Origin: Flavobacteriales bacterium
GTDB taxonomy: Bacteria > Bacteroidota > Bacteroidia > Flavobacteriales > Crocinitomicaceae
DNA length: 12,788 nucleotides
Assembly: GCA_947375085.1 (NCBI GenBank)
Contig: CANCEQ010000079.1
Span: forward strand, 1-12,788
Reading direction: 5' to 3'
The notes beneath the pieces are model-generated. The model had not been told where the DNA came from. It made no database searches and saw only the letters and a program-made list of their open reading frames with translations. Both the position numbers and the translations under genes were made by a program. Within the stretch, counting starts at the first letter, position 1; each line of letters opens with the position of its first letter. Below, piece after piece: positions 6,890-12,788 of the stretch.

Positions 6890-6924
6890 ATTGAAAAATC
6901 CACCCGATTCTTACTTCTTTTTTT

Positions 6925-6932
6925 TACCTTTG
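6925..6932 (+). promoter_or_regulatory. -7 box TACCTTTG for the cysteine desulfurase gene
   Basis: TACCTTTG matches TAnnTTTG exactly and ends 16 nt before the ATG at 6949, so the leader would be very short. No TTG sits at the usual -33 distance. Its presence suggests the desulfurase gene is transcribed separately from the ACMSD-like gene upstream. Confidence 0.5.
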
Positions 6933-6948
6933 GGAAAAATATTGAACT

Positions 6949-8088
6949 ATGCGAGTTTATTTAGACAATGCTGCAACAACACCGCTTGCACCTGAAGTTT
7001 TAGAAGTAATGATTCCAATTTTATCGAATGAATTTGGAAATCCCTCATCTACACACTATTATGGAAGACAAGCAAAAGCATCTATCGAAACTTCGCGTAG
7101 AAAAATTTCTAAATTATTAAATTGTCAACCTTCTGAAATTATTTTTACATCAGGTGGTACAGAAGCTGATAATATGGCGCTTTACTCTTCTGTTCACCAA
7201 ATGGGAGTGAAACATATTATTACTTCTGCAATCGAACATCACGCTGTTGGACATACTGCTGAAGCAATTGAAAAAGAGGGTTTAGCAAGAATTAGTTATG
7301 TAAAATTAGATGCTAAAGGAAATGTTGATTTAGCTGATTTAGAGCAACTTCTTCAAACAGAAGATAAAACATTGGTTTCATTGATGCATGCTAATAATGA
7401 AATTTCAACTTTATTACCGCTTCAAAAAGTAAGTCAGTTGTGTCGTAAATACGATGCTTTGTTTCATTCTGACACAGTTCAAACAATGGGGCATTATCCT
7501 TTTGATTTACAAGAACTTGACATTGATTTCATCACTGGTGCAGGACATAAATTTCACGGTCCAAAAGGGATTGGATTTTTATACATCAACAAAAAAGCGA
7601 AAGCAGAAGCTTTGATTCACGGTGGAGCTCAAGAAAGAGGTTTACGTGGAGGAACTGAAAACATTTATGGAATAGTTGGTATAGCAAAAGCATTGGAATT
7701 AGCCTATGAAGATGTTGCTGGTCACCAAAACCACGTACAAGGTTTAAAATCGTATATGATTGACCAATTGAATTCTATTTTTGATGATGTTTATATTCAT
7801 GGAGAGTCAAATCCTGAAAAAAGTTTGTATACTGTCTTAAATGTGTGTTTTCCAAAAACGGATAAAACAGGAATGTTACTTTTCACGTTAGACTTGAAAG
7901 GTGTCGCTTGCAGTGGAGGAAGTGCTTGTTCTTCAGGAGCAGCGAAAGGTTCTCACGTTCTTGAAGGTATCAATGCAGACCCAAATAGACCAAACGTTCG
8001 TTTTTCTTTTTCTCGATACACAACGAAAGAAGAAATCGATTTCGCTTTGAAAATGATTAAAGAAGCATTTGAAGTTACATTAGTTTAG
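6949..8088 (+). CDS. Cysteine desulfurase, NifS/IscS-like (group I)
   Basis: This PLP enzyme takes sulfur from L-cysteine as an enzyme-bound persulfide, giving alanine, for Fe-S cluster assembly or thio-modification of tRNA; it is cytosolic. The 379-residue product begins VYLDNAATTPL and shows GNPSSTHYYGR (30-40), TSGGTEADNMAL (67-78), EHHAVGHTAE with the PLP-stacking His, HANNEIST, HSDTVQ (Asp175, Gln178), and GAGHKFHGPKG with Lys201 as the Schiff-base lysine. The catalytic Cys is Cys327 in ACSGGSACSSG, in the longer loop typical of group I enzymes, close to E. coli IscS Cys328. I cannot tell IscS from NifS or a tRNA-dedicated enzyme, because no iscU, nifU or mnmA is in the window. It converges with the acidic small gene 10 nt away. 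Confidence 0.93.
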   Translation: MRVYLDNAATTPLAPEVLEVMIPILSNEFGNPSSTHYYGRQAKASIETSRRKISKLLNCQPSEIIFTSGGTEADNMALYSSVHQMGVKHIITSAIEHHAVGHTAEAIEKEGLARISYVKLDAKGNVDLADLEQLLQTEDKTLVSLMHANNEISTLLPLQKVSQLCRKYDALFHSDTVQTMGHYPFDLQELDIDFITGAGHKFHGPKGIGFLYINKKAKAEALIHGGAQERGLRGGTENIYGIVGIAKALELAYEDVAGHQNHVQGLKSYMIDQLNSIFDDVYIHGESNPEKSLYTVLNVCFPKTDKTGMLLFTLDLKGVACSGGSACSSGAAKGSHVLEGINADPNRPNVRFSFSRYTTKEEIDFALKMIKEAFEVTLV

Positions 8089-8098
8089 GTATTATAAT

Positions 8099-8335
8099 TT
8101 ACCAATCTATACCCTCTTTACTGTCTTCATCATCGAACATATCGTCAATGATGTCATCAATTTTAAAAATTTCATTTTCATCAACTATTTCATCTTTATC
8201 TAAATCAATAATTTCAAAACGGTCTGATTTATGATAAAAATCACTTAATTCGAATTTATTTTCTGCCTCTTGAAAGGTTTCAAAATCTTCGGAACCAATT
8301 TCCTCGTTTTTGAATATGAATTTAACACTAAACAT
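8099..8335 (-). CDS. Small, very acidic protein of unknown function
   Basis: I do not recognise this 78-residue protein. It has 28 Asp/Glu against 8 Lys/Arg, with the acidity concentrated in the C-terminal half (DLDKDE, KIDDIIDDMFDDEDSKEGIDW). There is no signal peptide or membrane segment. The N-terminal half, starting MFSVKFIFKNEEIG, alternates hydrophobic and polar residues and could form beta strands. The start ATG at 8335 lies 36 nt after the stop of the secreted propeller protein on the same strand, so it could be the last gene of that unit or have its own promoter. It might bind Ca2+ or a basic partner, but no EF-hand loop is clear. The reading frame is well defined by composition and position; the function is open. 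Confidence 0.65.
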   Translation of the reverse strand: MFSVKFIFKNEEIGSEDFETFQEAENKFELSDFYHKSDRFEIIDLDKDEIVDENEIFKIDDIIDDMFDDEDSKEGIDW

Positions 8336-8371
8336 TTATTATTTTTTAATTTAATATTATTACAATCCAAA

Positions 8372-10351
8372 CTATTTTATAATCTCAATTTTTGAACAAA
8401 GTGTTTTAGAATTTATTATCACTTTTAAGGTATATAAACCTTCTTTACAATTATGTAAATCAATAGTCTGTACTTTTTCATTTGATATTTCATTTTGAGA
8501 ATAAACTACTTTACCCAAGTTATCAAAAACCAAAATAGAATTAATTATCTCATTTGGTGAATTGATTTTAAAAGAACCTTTTGAAGGATTTGGAAAAACA
8601 GAAACCATAGCATTTAATGAATTTTCTATTATACCTGCAGCATAACCACTTTTGTCTATGATATTACTTAATGCGGTTGAAAAAGTAGATTTAGAAGATG
8701 TACAACCATTTGGATTGGTAATTCTTATCTGATAATAACTTTGAGTATTTGGATTAACATCAATGTATGAAAATGTATTATTAGCTACAGTTGAAAGTAA
8801 ATTATAATTTACTCCGTCTAAGCTTCTCCATATTTCAAAATTACTGTAGGTAAAACCTTCGTATGCATTCCAATTTAAATTTACAGTGTTGTTTGTGCCT
8901 AAATTACTTGAAAGTAAAATAGTTGTGTGGTTTGAACTTAATGAGCTTTCATTGTTACAAGAATCGACAACACTTAATTTATATCGAGCAATCTGTGTAT
9001 CTGGAGTTGATGAAGTATCTAAAAATTCACTTAAATCCGAAACAGATTGCTCGTGAATAAAATCGTAATTACTTGTTGTGTTATTTTGTTTGTAAACCTT
9101 GTATTTTAATCTACCATCCGTGATTTTCTCCCAAACGATTTTGTTTTTATTATTTGAATTTGTAACTAAGCAAATTTGAGGAGTAGATCCAAAATTAAAA
9201 GTTGAAATAACAATTGGTGAAGATGTTGCAGAACAACCATTATTGTCGTATACTGTTACAGTATAGGAACCTCCTGTCGAAACTGGTATTGATTGTGATG
9301 TTAAATCTGAACCATTAGGGAGATGCCATTTATATTTATTAGCAGATGTAGAATTTAATTGAACAGGTTGCCCGTAACAAATCTTTGTATTTCCATCAGC
9401 TGTGATTATTGGAGTTGAAATACCAGTATTACAATAAAGAACCACACCTCCATAAGTACTAAACCAAACATTACTACCTTCAAATCCAAAATACGATACT
9501 GATCGAAAATTACTTCCAATGTTAGTCATACGGTAAAGAGTCCAAGTAACTCCATCAAACTTAGTGTAACCCATCTGATGTCCAAACCATTTATTTCCTT
9601 GTAAATCGATTGCTACTGATTCTACAGCAGGTGCGGGTAAATTAACACCTCTAGGATAATTTATCCAAGTTGTACCATTAAATTGAACAACTCCTCCTTC
9701 ACCTGTAAACCATTTATTCCCTTGTAAATCAATTTCAAATCCATATACATGACCTCCAAAAAGAAGTGATAATTGAGTCGCAACTCTTGTCCAAGTTGTC
9801 CCATCAAATTTTATTAAATATCCAGGACTTAAAAACCATTTATTATTCTGTTGATCAATTCTTACTGACTCTATTTTGTTGCTAAACAAACCATTTGAAG
9901 TTGTATAATTAGTCCAAGTTGTTCCGCTTAATTTTGAGACACCTGCTTTAGTTGTAAACCATTTATTACCCTGTTGGTCAATTGCAATAGAGCCTATAGT
10001 ATCATTTAATAACCCATTATTTGAAGTGTAATTTGTCCAAGTTGTACCATCAAATTTTTGAACACCAGCATTCGTACCAAACCACTTATTACCTTGTAAA
10101 TCTACCTTAATCGAAGAAACAGCATTGCTAACTAATCCATTTGATGTCGTATAATTAGTCCAATTAGTTCCATCAAATTTTGACACACCTGTACTTGTAA
10201 CAAACCATTTATTTCCTTGTAAATCAATCGTAACAGAAGTTACTATATCATTAAGCAATCCATCTGCTGTATTATAAGTGGTCCAAGAATCTTGTGAATT
10301 TGAAATAAAAGAAAATAGCAATACTGCTACTATTAAAATCGTATTTTTCAT
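8372..10351 (-). CDS. Secreted seven-bladed beta-propeller protein with Ig/Fn3-like modules and T9SS type A sorting domain
   Basis: The 659-residue product starts with a signal peptide (1-20, hydrophobic core ILIVAVLLFSF) for Sec export. Residues 23-309 are seven repeats of about 41 residues, each with a core DLQGNKWF followed by G(V)xKFDGTTW; the seventh is degenerate (EGSNVWFSTYGG). They resemble the two-component-regulator propeller (Reg_prop) blades and would close a seven-bladed ring. An Ig/PKD-like module follows (about 315-385, with Cys pair ICYG...NGCSA), then two Fn3-like modules (about 395-575). The tail, about 585-659, has FPNPSKGSF and ends LYTLKVIINSKTLCSKIEII, typical of T9SS cargo, so the protein is likely released or anchored on the outer surface. 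The binding partner is unknown; no histidine kinase domain is attached. The upstream small gene stops 2 nt before its ATG. Confidence 0.88.
   Translation of the reverse strand: MKNTILIVAVLLFSFISNSQDSWTTYNTADGLLNDIVTSVTIDLQGNKWFVTSTGVSKFDGTNWTNYTTSNGLVSNAVSSIKVDLQGNKWFGTNAGVQKFDGTTWTNYTSNNGLLNDTIGSIAIDQQGNKWFTTKAGVSKLSGTTWTNYTTSNGLFSNKIESVRIDQQNNKWFLSPGYLIKFDGTTWTRVATQLSLLFGGHVYGFEIDLQGNKWFTGEGGVVQFNGTTWINYPRGVNLPAPAVESVAIDLQGNKWFGHQMGYTKFDGVTWTLYRMTNIGSNFRSVSYFGFEGSNVWFSTYGGVVLYCNTGISTPIITADGNTKICYGQPVQLNSTSANKYKWHLPNGSDLTSQSIPVSTGGSYTVTVYDNNGCSATSSPIVISTFNFGSTPQICLVTNSNNKNKIVWEKITDGRLKYKVYKQNNTTSNYDFIHEQSVSDLSEFLDTSSTPDTQIARYKLSVVDSCNNESSLSSNHTTILLSSNLGTNNTVNLNWNAYEGFTYSNFEIWRSLDGVNYNLLSTVANNTFSYIDVNPNTQSYYQIRITNPNGCTSSKSTFSTALSNIIDKSGYAAGIIENSLNAMVSVFPNPSKGSFKINSPNEIINSILVFDNLGKVVYSQNEISNEKVQTIDLHNCKEGLYTLKVIINSKTLCSKIEIIK
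9425..10285 (-). repeat. Coding tandem repeat, about 123 bp period, seven units
   Basis: The propeller blades are repeated at the DNA level as well. On the plus strand, variants of AAACCATTTATTTCCTTG recur once per unit, followed by AA-TC, and ACACC-stretches precede them. Unit lengths in residues are 41, 41, 41, 41, 42, 41 and about 40. Units 1-4 are most alike, which suggests recent duplication or gene conversion among them. Confidence 0.85.
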
Positions 10352-10353
10352 TT

Positions 10354-10632
10354 TTAGATGTTATTTTCTGGTCTAATTATATTAACTCCTATATTATTTG
10401 TATAAATGTTTACTACTAATTCGGCTATTTTCTCTTCTCCATTTTCTCGTAACCAATAATAGGTGGATCTTATTAAAGAATACATTCCTCTACCACCTTT
10501 ATATTCATTACCATAAGTAGTTTTAAGTGACCTTTCATTTAAAACTTTTGCCAAATCGTTGATAGTGGTTTTACCATTTTTTATTGGATTAATAGCCAAG
10601 CTCTTTACAACTTCTCTTTTTTGGTTCATCAT
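10354..10632 (-). CDS. Small protein of unknown function, possibly DNA-binding
   Basis: From the first of two adjacent ATGs (10632; the second is 10629) this is a 93-residue basic protein. Its middle part, NGKTTINDLAKVLNERSLKTTYGNEYKGG, resembles the segment of serine recombinases and related winged-helix proteins in which a helix reads (A-LN-G-T--G--W), followed by RGMYSLIRSTYYWLRENGEEKIAELVV. That similarity is weak and from memory. A longer frame from 10692 would add a hydrophobic stretch (FLAIFVINFL) that mimics a membrane segment, but a good -7 box (10650-10657) lies inside it, so I choose the downstream start. It ends 2 nt before the secreted propeller gene, implying translational coupling. 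It is divergent from a small XRE regulator. Function unknown. Confidence 0.65.
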   Translation of the reverse strand: MMNQKREVVKSLAINPIKNGKTTINDLAKVLNERSLKTTYGNEYKGGRGMYSLIRSTYYWLRENGEEKIAELVVNIYTNNIGVNIIRPENNI

Positions 10633-10649
10633 AGTTAGAAAATTTATCA

Positions 10650-10657
10650 CAAATATA
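10650..10657 (-). promoter_or_regulatory. -7 box TATATTTG for the small protein/propeller operon
   Basis: On the minus strand TATATTTG fits TAnnTTTG exactly and ends 17 nt before the ATG at 10632. This spacing matches the other two -7 boxes in the window and decides the start of the small gene. The -33 region has no clear TTG. Confidence 0.5.
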
Positions 10658-10722
10658 GCTAAAAAACAATAAGGTGTCATAAATGATTTCAATTAGGTTC
10701 TTTGAAATCCTGAAAATTGCAT

Positions 10723-10950
10723 ATGCAACGTGAAGAATATGTGCGAAAATTAGGATTAAACATTAGGAAATTGCGAAATAGTAAAAACTTAACTTTAATG
10801 CAATTATCTGATATTTGTGGTATAGAAAAAAGTAATTTAATTCGAATAGAATTAGGAAAAACAAACCCTACAACTTTAACTCTTAAGCTAATCTCTGACG
10901 CATTAGAAATAAGAGTTGGTGATTTATTCAGCTTTGAAGAATCTTTATAA
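10723..10950 (+). CDS. XRE-family helix-turn-helix regulator (single-domain)
   Basis: A 75-residue protein that is almost entirely a Cro/C1-type HTH domain: LGLNIRKLRNSKNLTLMQLSDICGIEKSNLIRIELGKTNPT, with the HTH at about residues 25-45, then TLTLKLISDALEIRVGDLF. There is no ligand or dimerisation domain. I start it at ATG 10723; a TTG at 10717 would add only two residues. It diverges from the small protein/propeller operon with a gap of 90 nt, so it may control that promoter and its own, as such pairs often do; this is inference. Single-domain XRE proteins are also common in mobile elements and toxin-antitoxin pairs, but no toxin is seen beside it. Confidence 0.85.
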   Translation: MQREEYVRKLGLNIRKLRNSKNLTLMQLSDICGIEKSNLIRIELGKTNPTTLTLKLISDALEIRVGDLFSFEESL

Positions 10951-10987
10951 TAATTGGTATTTGAAAATTATCAATTACTATAATGAT

Positions 10988-11010
10988 AAGTTAAAATATC
11001 AATTTAACTT
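10988..11010 (+). terminator. AT-rich stem-loop after the XRE gene, possible terminator or operator
   Basis: AAGTTAAA (10988-10995) and TTTAACTT (11003-11010) form a perfect 8-bp stem with a 7-nt loop, followed by only two further T. A second inverted pair, TTTTAG (11009-11014) and CTAAAA (11026-11031), overlaps its end. The stem has only one G-C pair, so it would be a weak terminator; a protein-binding palindrome is equally possible. Confidence 0.35.
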
Positions 11011-11115
11011 TTAGCCAATAAAAGACTAAAAAAATCAAATGGAAATAGAAATATTTCTCTTTTGGTCATTCATCTAATTCTAACTACTTTTGAATTAGAC
11101 AAAATTATATTTAGT

Positions 11116-12234
11116 TTGACTCAAAAAAAACAACATATCTTAATCTTAAGTTCATGGTATCCTGCTAAAGATGCTTTGTTTGTTGGGAATTTTGTTCAAC
11201 GTCAAGCAGAATTATTAGCGTCTGAATATCAAGTTACTGTATTGCATACAAAATCAGATTCATCAATTAAAACCATTGAGATTTCGGATACTATAAAAGG
11301 GAATTTAAGGGAAATCATTATCTACTCTCCTAAAGGGAAAAATCTGATTCAAAAATTCTTAAATCAAAAGAATGCTTTTCATTTAGGATTGCAAAAAATT
11401 GAAAATGTCACACTGATTCACGGTCATGTTCTATTATCAAAAGGACTTCAATTTATTCAAGCTAAAAAAAGGTTTAATTGTCCGTTGTTTGTTACTGAAC
11501 ACGCGTCCTATTACCGAAAAGAAATAAGAGAAAAACGTTCATTTTTAGATAAAATCATTCTAAAAAAAGTAAACAAACACATCGACAAATTGTTTGCAGT
11601 TTCTGAATTTTTAAAGAATGATTTACAATTGGATTTTCCGTCAAAAAAGATAGAAATACTTCCCAATCATATCGCTACAAAAGTGTTCACCCCTACTCAA
11701 TTTTCGAGGGAAACAAAAACTCAATTTTTACATATCTCGACTTTAGATGAACAAGTGAAAAATCCAAAAGGTATTTTAGATGCTTGTCTTTTATTGATAA
11801 AAGGTGGTCAGTCCAATTTTCATTTAACGATTATTAGTGATGAGCCAACAGAGAAATGGGAAAAGTATGCTTCAACTAATAATTTATCAGGATACATCAC
11901 CTTTTTAGGTCCTTTGGATTGGTTTGAATTGGCTCCGTATTATCAAAAATCGGATGCTTTTATTTTGTTTTCAAGTTATGAAACGTTTTCAATCGTTCTT
12001 GCCGAAGCTTGGGCGTGTGGAATTCCAACCATCACAACATCTGTCGGAATCGGAAATCAGCTTTCTGAAAAGTTAGGAATTCAAGTTGAAATAAACTCCC
12101 CTGAAAGTTTAGCAAATGGAATGTTGGAAATAATGGAAAATAAAAGAACATTTGATTCCTCTTTTATATCAAATTACGCACAACAATTTTCTGCTGAAAA
12201 TGTACTTTCAATCTTCAAAAAATACATCAATTAA
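11116..12234 (+). CDS. GT4-type glycosyltransferase (GT-B fold)
   Basis: Transfers a sugar from a nucleotide-sugar donor, probably in surface polysaccharide or lipid glycan synthesis, on the cytosolic side of the inner membrane. The N-terminal domain begins KKQHILILSSWYPAKDALFVGNFVQRQAELL, the usual opening of this family, with VTEHASYYRKEI and AVSEFLKNDL further on. The C-terminal donor-binding half has ILPNHI, LHISTLDEQVKNPKGILDA, and the EX7E motif ETFSIVLAE (Glu289 and Glu297 from this start) in a context LAEAWACGIP. No ATG precedes the conserved start in frame. TTG at 11116 leaves four residues before KQHILIL; TTG at 11062 would add 18 more that look unlike the family. The start is therefore uncertain; the product length from 11116 is 372. 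Acceptor unknown. The Gre-like gene follows after 18 nt, on the same strand. Confidence 0.85.
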   Translation: MTQKKQHILILSSWYPAKDALFVGNFVQRQAELLASEYQVTVLHTKSDSSIKTIEISDTIKGNLREIIIYSPKGKNLIQKFLNQKNAFHLGLQKIENVTLIHGHVLLSKGLQFIQAKKRFNCPLFVTEHASYYRKEIREKRSFLDKIILKKVNKHIDKLFAVSEFLKNDLQLDFPSKKIEILPNHIATKVFTPTQFSRETKTQFLHISTLDEQVKNPKGILDACLLLIKGGQSNFHLTIISDEPTEKWEKYASTNNLSGYITFLGPLDWFELAPYYQKSDAFILFSSYETFSIVLAEAWACGIPTITTSVGIGNQLSEKLGIQVEINSPESLANGMLEIMENKRTFDSSFISNYAQQFSAENVLSIFKKYIN

Positions 12235-12252
12235 ACTTGATTAACATCTACT

Positions 12253-12699
12253 ATGAACAAGGAAAAAGTACATAGCGCAATATTAGAAAACGTAAACGAA
12301 CGAATTCAAAGTTTAAATTCAATTTTAAAGGATACATTTCAAGCAACTGCTGAAGATTCTAAAAGTTCAGCTGGAGACAAACACGAAACAGGTGTTGCAA
12401 TGGCGCAATTAGAACAAGAAAAATTGACCAAACAAATCAATGAATTTCTATTATTGAAAGAAGCACTTTTGAAAATTAATCCATCTAAAGTTCATACTAA
12501 AATTGAAGTTGGAAGTTTGGTAGAAACAAATAACGGTTGGTATTATTTTTCAGTTGGATTAGGAGCTGTAAAAATGAATGAAACGACTATTTTCGCAATG
12601 AATCCACTCGCTCCTATTGGCACTTTATTAAATGGAAAAATGAAAGGAGAGCAAGTTATTTTTAATGGAAAAACTACTGAAATTTTGAATGTGCTGTAA
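12253..12699 (+). CDS. Gre-factor-like protein with intact D-x-x-E tip
   Basis: This 148-residue protein has a helical hairpin (about 3-76) and a C-terminal domain (about 82-148) similar to GreA: KIEVGSLVETN, then NPLAPIGTLLNGKMKGEQV, matching the S-P-I-x-x-x-L-x-G-K pattern of E. coli GreA. The turn between the helices reads SSAGDKHETG, with Asp42 and Glu45 at the same spacing as the catalytic-tip Asp41 and Glu44 of GreA (GDLKEN). Such proteins reach into the RNA polymerase secondary channel and can rescue backtracked complexes. At about 150 residues it is close to GreA size (158). It is paralogous to the product of 3925-4368. It lies 18 nt downstream of the glycosyltransferase, so is probably co-transcribed. 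Family assignment is inferred from sequence pattern, not tested. Confidence 0.75.
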   Translation: MNKEKVHSAILENVNERIQSLNSILKDTFQATAEDSKSSAGDKHETGVAMAQLEQEKLTKQINEFLLLKEALLKINPSKVHTKIEVGSLVETNNGWYYFSVGLGAVKMNETTIFAMNPLAPIGTLLNGKMKGEQVIFNGKTTEILNVL

Positions 12700-12788
12700 T
12701 TAATTTTTCACTTCAAATTTGTCTCCCCAATTAGACATCAACTCTAAAATTGGTAATAATTTCATTCCTTCCGAGCTAATTGAATACT
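12700..12788 (-). CDS. HxlR-family transcriptional regulator, C-terminal 29 codons
   Basis: The minus strand from the window edge reads YSISSEGMKLLPILELMSNWGDKFEVKN and stops with TAA at 12702-12700. The pattern Y-S-(L/I)-T/S-x-x-G-x-x-L-L-P-(I/V)-L-x-x-(L/M)-x-x-W-G is the hallmark C-terminal wing and dimer helix of HxlR-type winged-helix regulators. The start and DNA-binding part lie outside the window. Its stop abuts the stop of the convergent Gre-like gene with no intervening base. Confidence 0.8.
   Translation of the reverse strand, partial: YSISSEGMKLLPILELMSNWGDKFEVKN

Noticed and set aside
9425..10285. Regular repeats resembling a CRISPR array
   Set aside because: The about 123-bp period is in frame and encodes propeller blades; there are no short identical repeats with unique spacers of 30-40 nt.
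10633..10692. N-terminal membrane segment or signal peptide of the small protein upstream of the propeller gene
   Set aside because: The hydrophobic residues come from translating an AT-rich promoter region that contains an exact -7 box; the ATG pair at 10632/10629 is the better start.
11039..11077. Twelve-codon frame ATG GAA ATA ... TAA before the glycosyltransferase
   Set aside because: Too short and without a ribosome-binding site or family; likely chance.

Overview
The window reads as chromosomal DNA of a member of the Flavobacteriales (Bacteroidota). The base composition is AT-rich. One protein carries a C-terminal type IX secretion (T9SS) sorting domain. Three start sites are preceded by the Bacteroidota -7 box TAnnTTTG, Shine-Dalgarno sequences are weak, and the protein families present (Bacteroidota-type HisRS, a Gre-like protein pair, PaaABC) fit that phylum. 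I cannot name the genus.

Left part (1-5531, all on the minus strand). From right to left it holds paaA, a Gre-factor-like protein, paaB and paaC (three of the five phenylacetyl-CoA epoxidase genes), then hisS (histidyl-tRNA synthetase), then the N-terminal 370 codons of hutH (histidine ammonia-lyase), cut by the window edge. The paaA-gre, paaC-hisS and hisS-hutH spacers hold imperfect inverted repeats built from short words (CACAAAAG, CACGGAG/CACAGAG and ATGTTTGATG).

Middle (5532-8088). A divergent control region with nested palindromes separates paaA from a plus-strand gene that closely resembles 2-amino-3-carboxymuconate-6-semialdehyde decarboxylase (ACMSD, kynurenine branch of tryptophan breakdown). 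A 32-nt inverted repeat of the CCCCCTTTGGAGGGGG type follows, then a group I (NifS/IscS-like) cysteine desulfurase with its own -7 box. Aromatic catabolism thus radiates in both directions from one regulatory region: ring epoxidation of phenylacetyl-CoA to the left, 3-hydroxyanthranilate-derived semialdehyde decarboxylation to the right.

Right part (8099-12788). On the minus strand lie a very acidic 78-residue protein, a large secreted seven-bladed beta-propeller protein with Ig/Fn3-like modules and a T9SS tail, and a small possibly DNA-binding protein whose stop lies 2 nt before the propeller start codon. A small XRE-type regulator diverges from that pair. Then come a GT4-type glycosyltransferase with no ATG start, a second Gre-like protein paralogous to the one in the paa operon, and the last 29 codons of an HxlR-type regulator on the minus strand.

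The points most worth a second look are the Gre-like (RNA polymerase secondary-channel type) protein embedded in the paa operon together with a paralogue 8 kb away, the shared paaA/ACMSD control region, the small protein/propeller/XRE unit, and the repeated use of two-arm inverted repeats as intergenic spacers.
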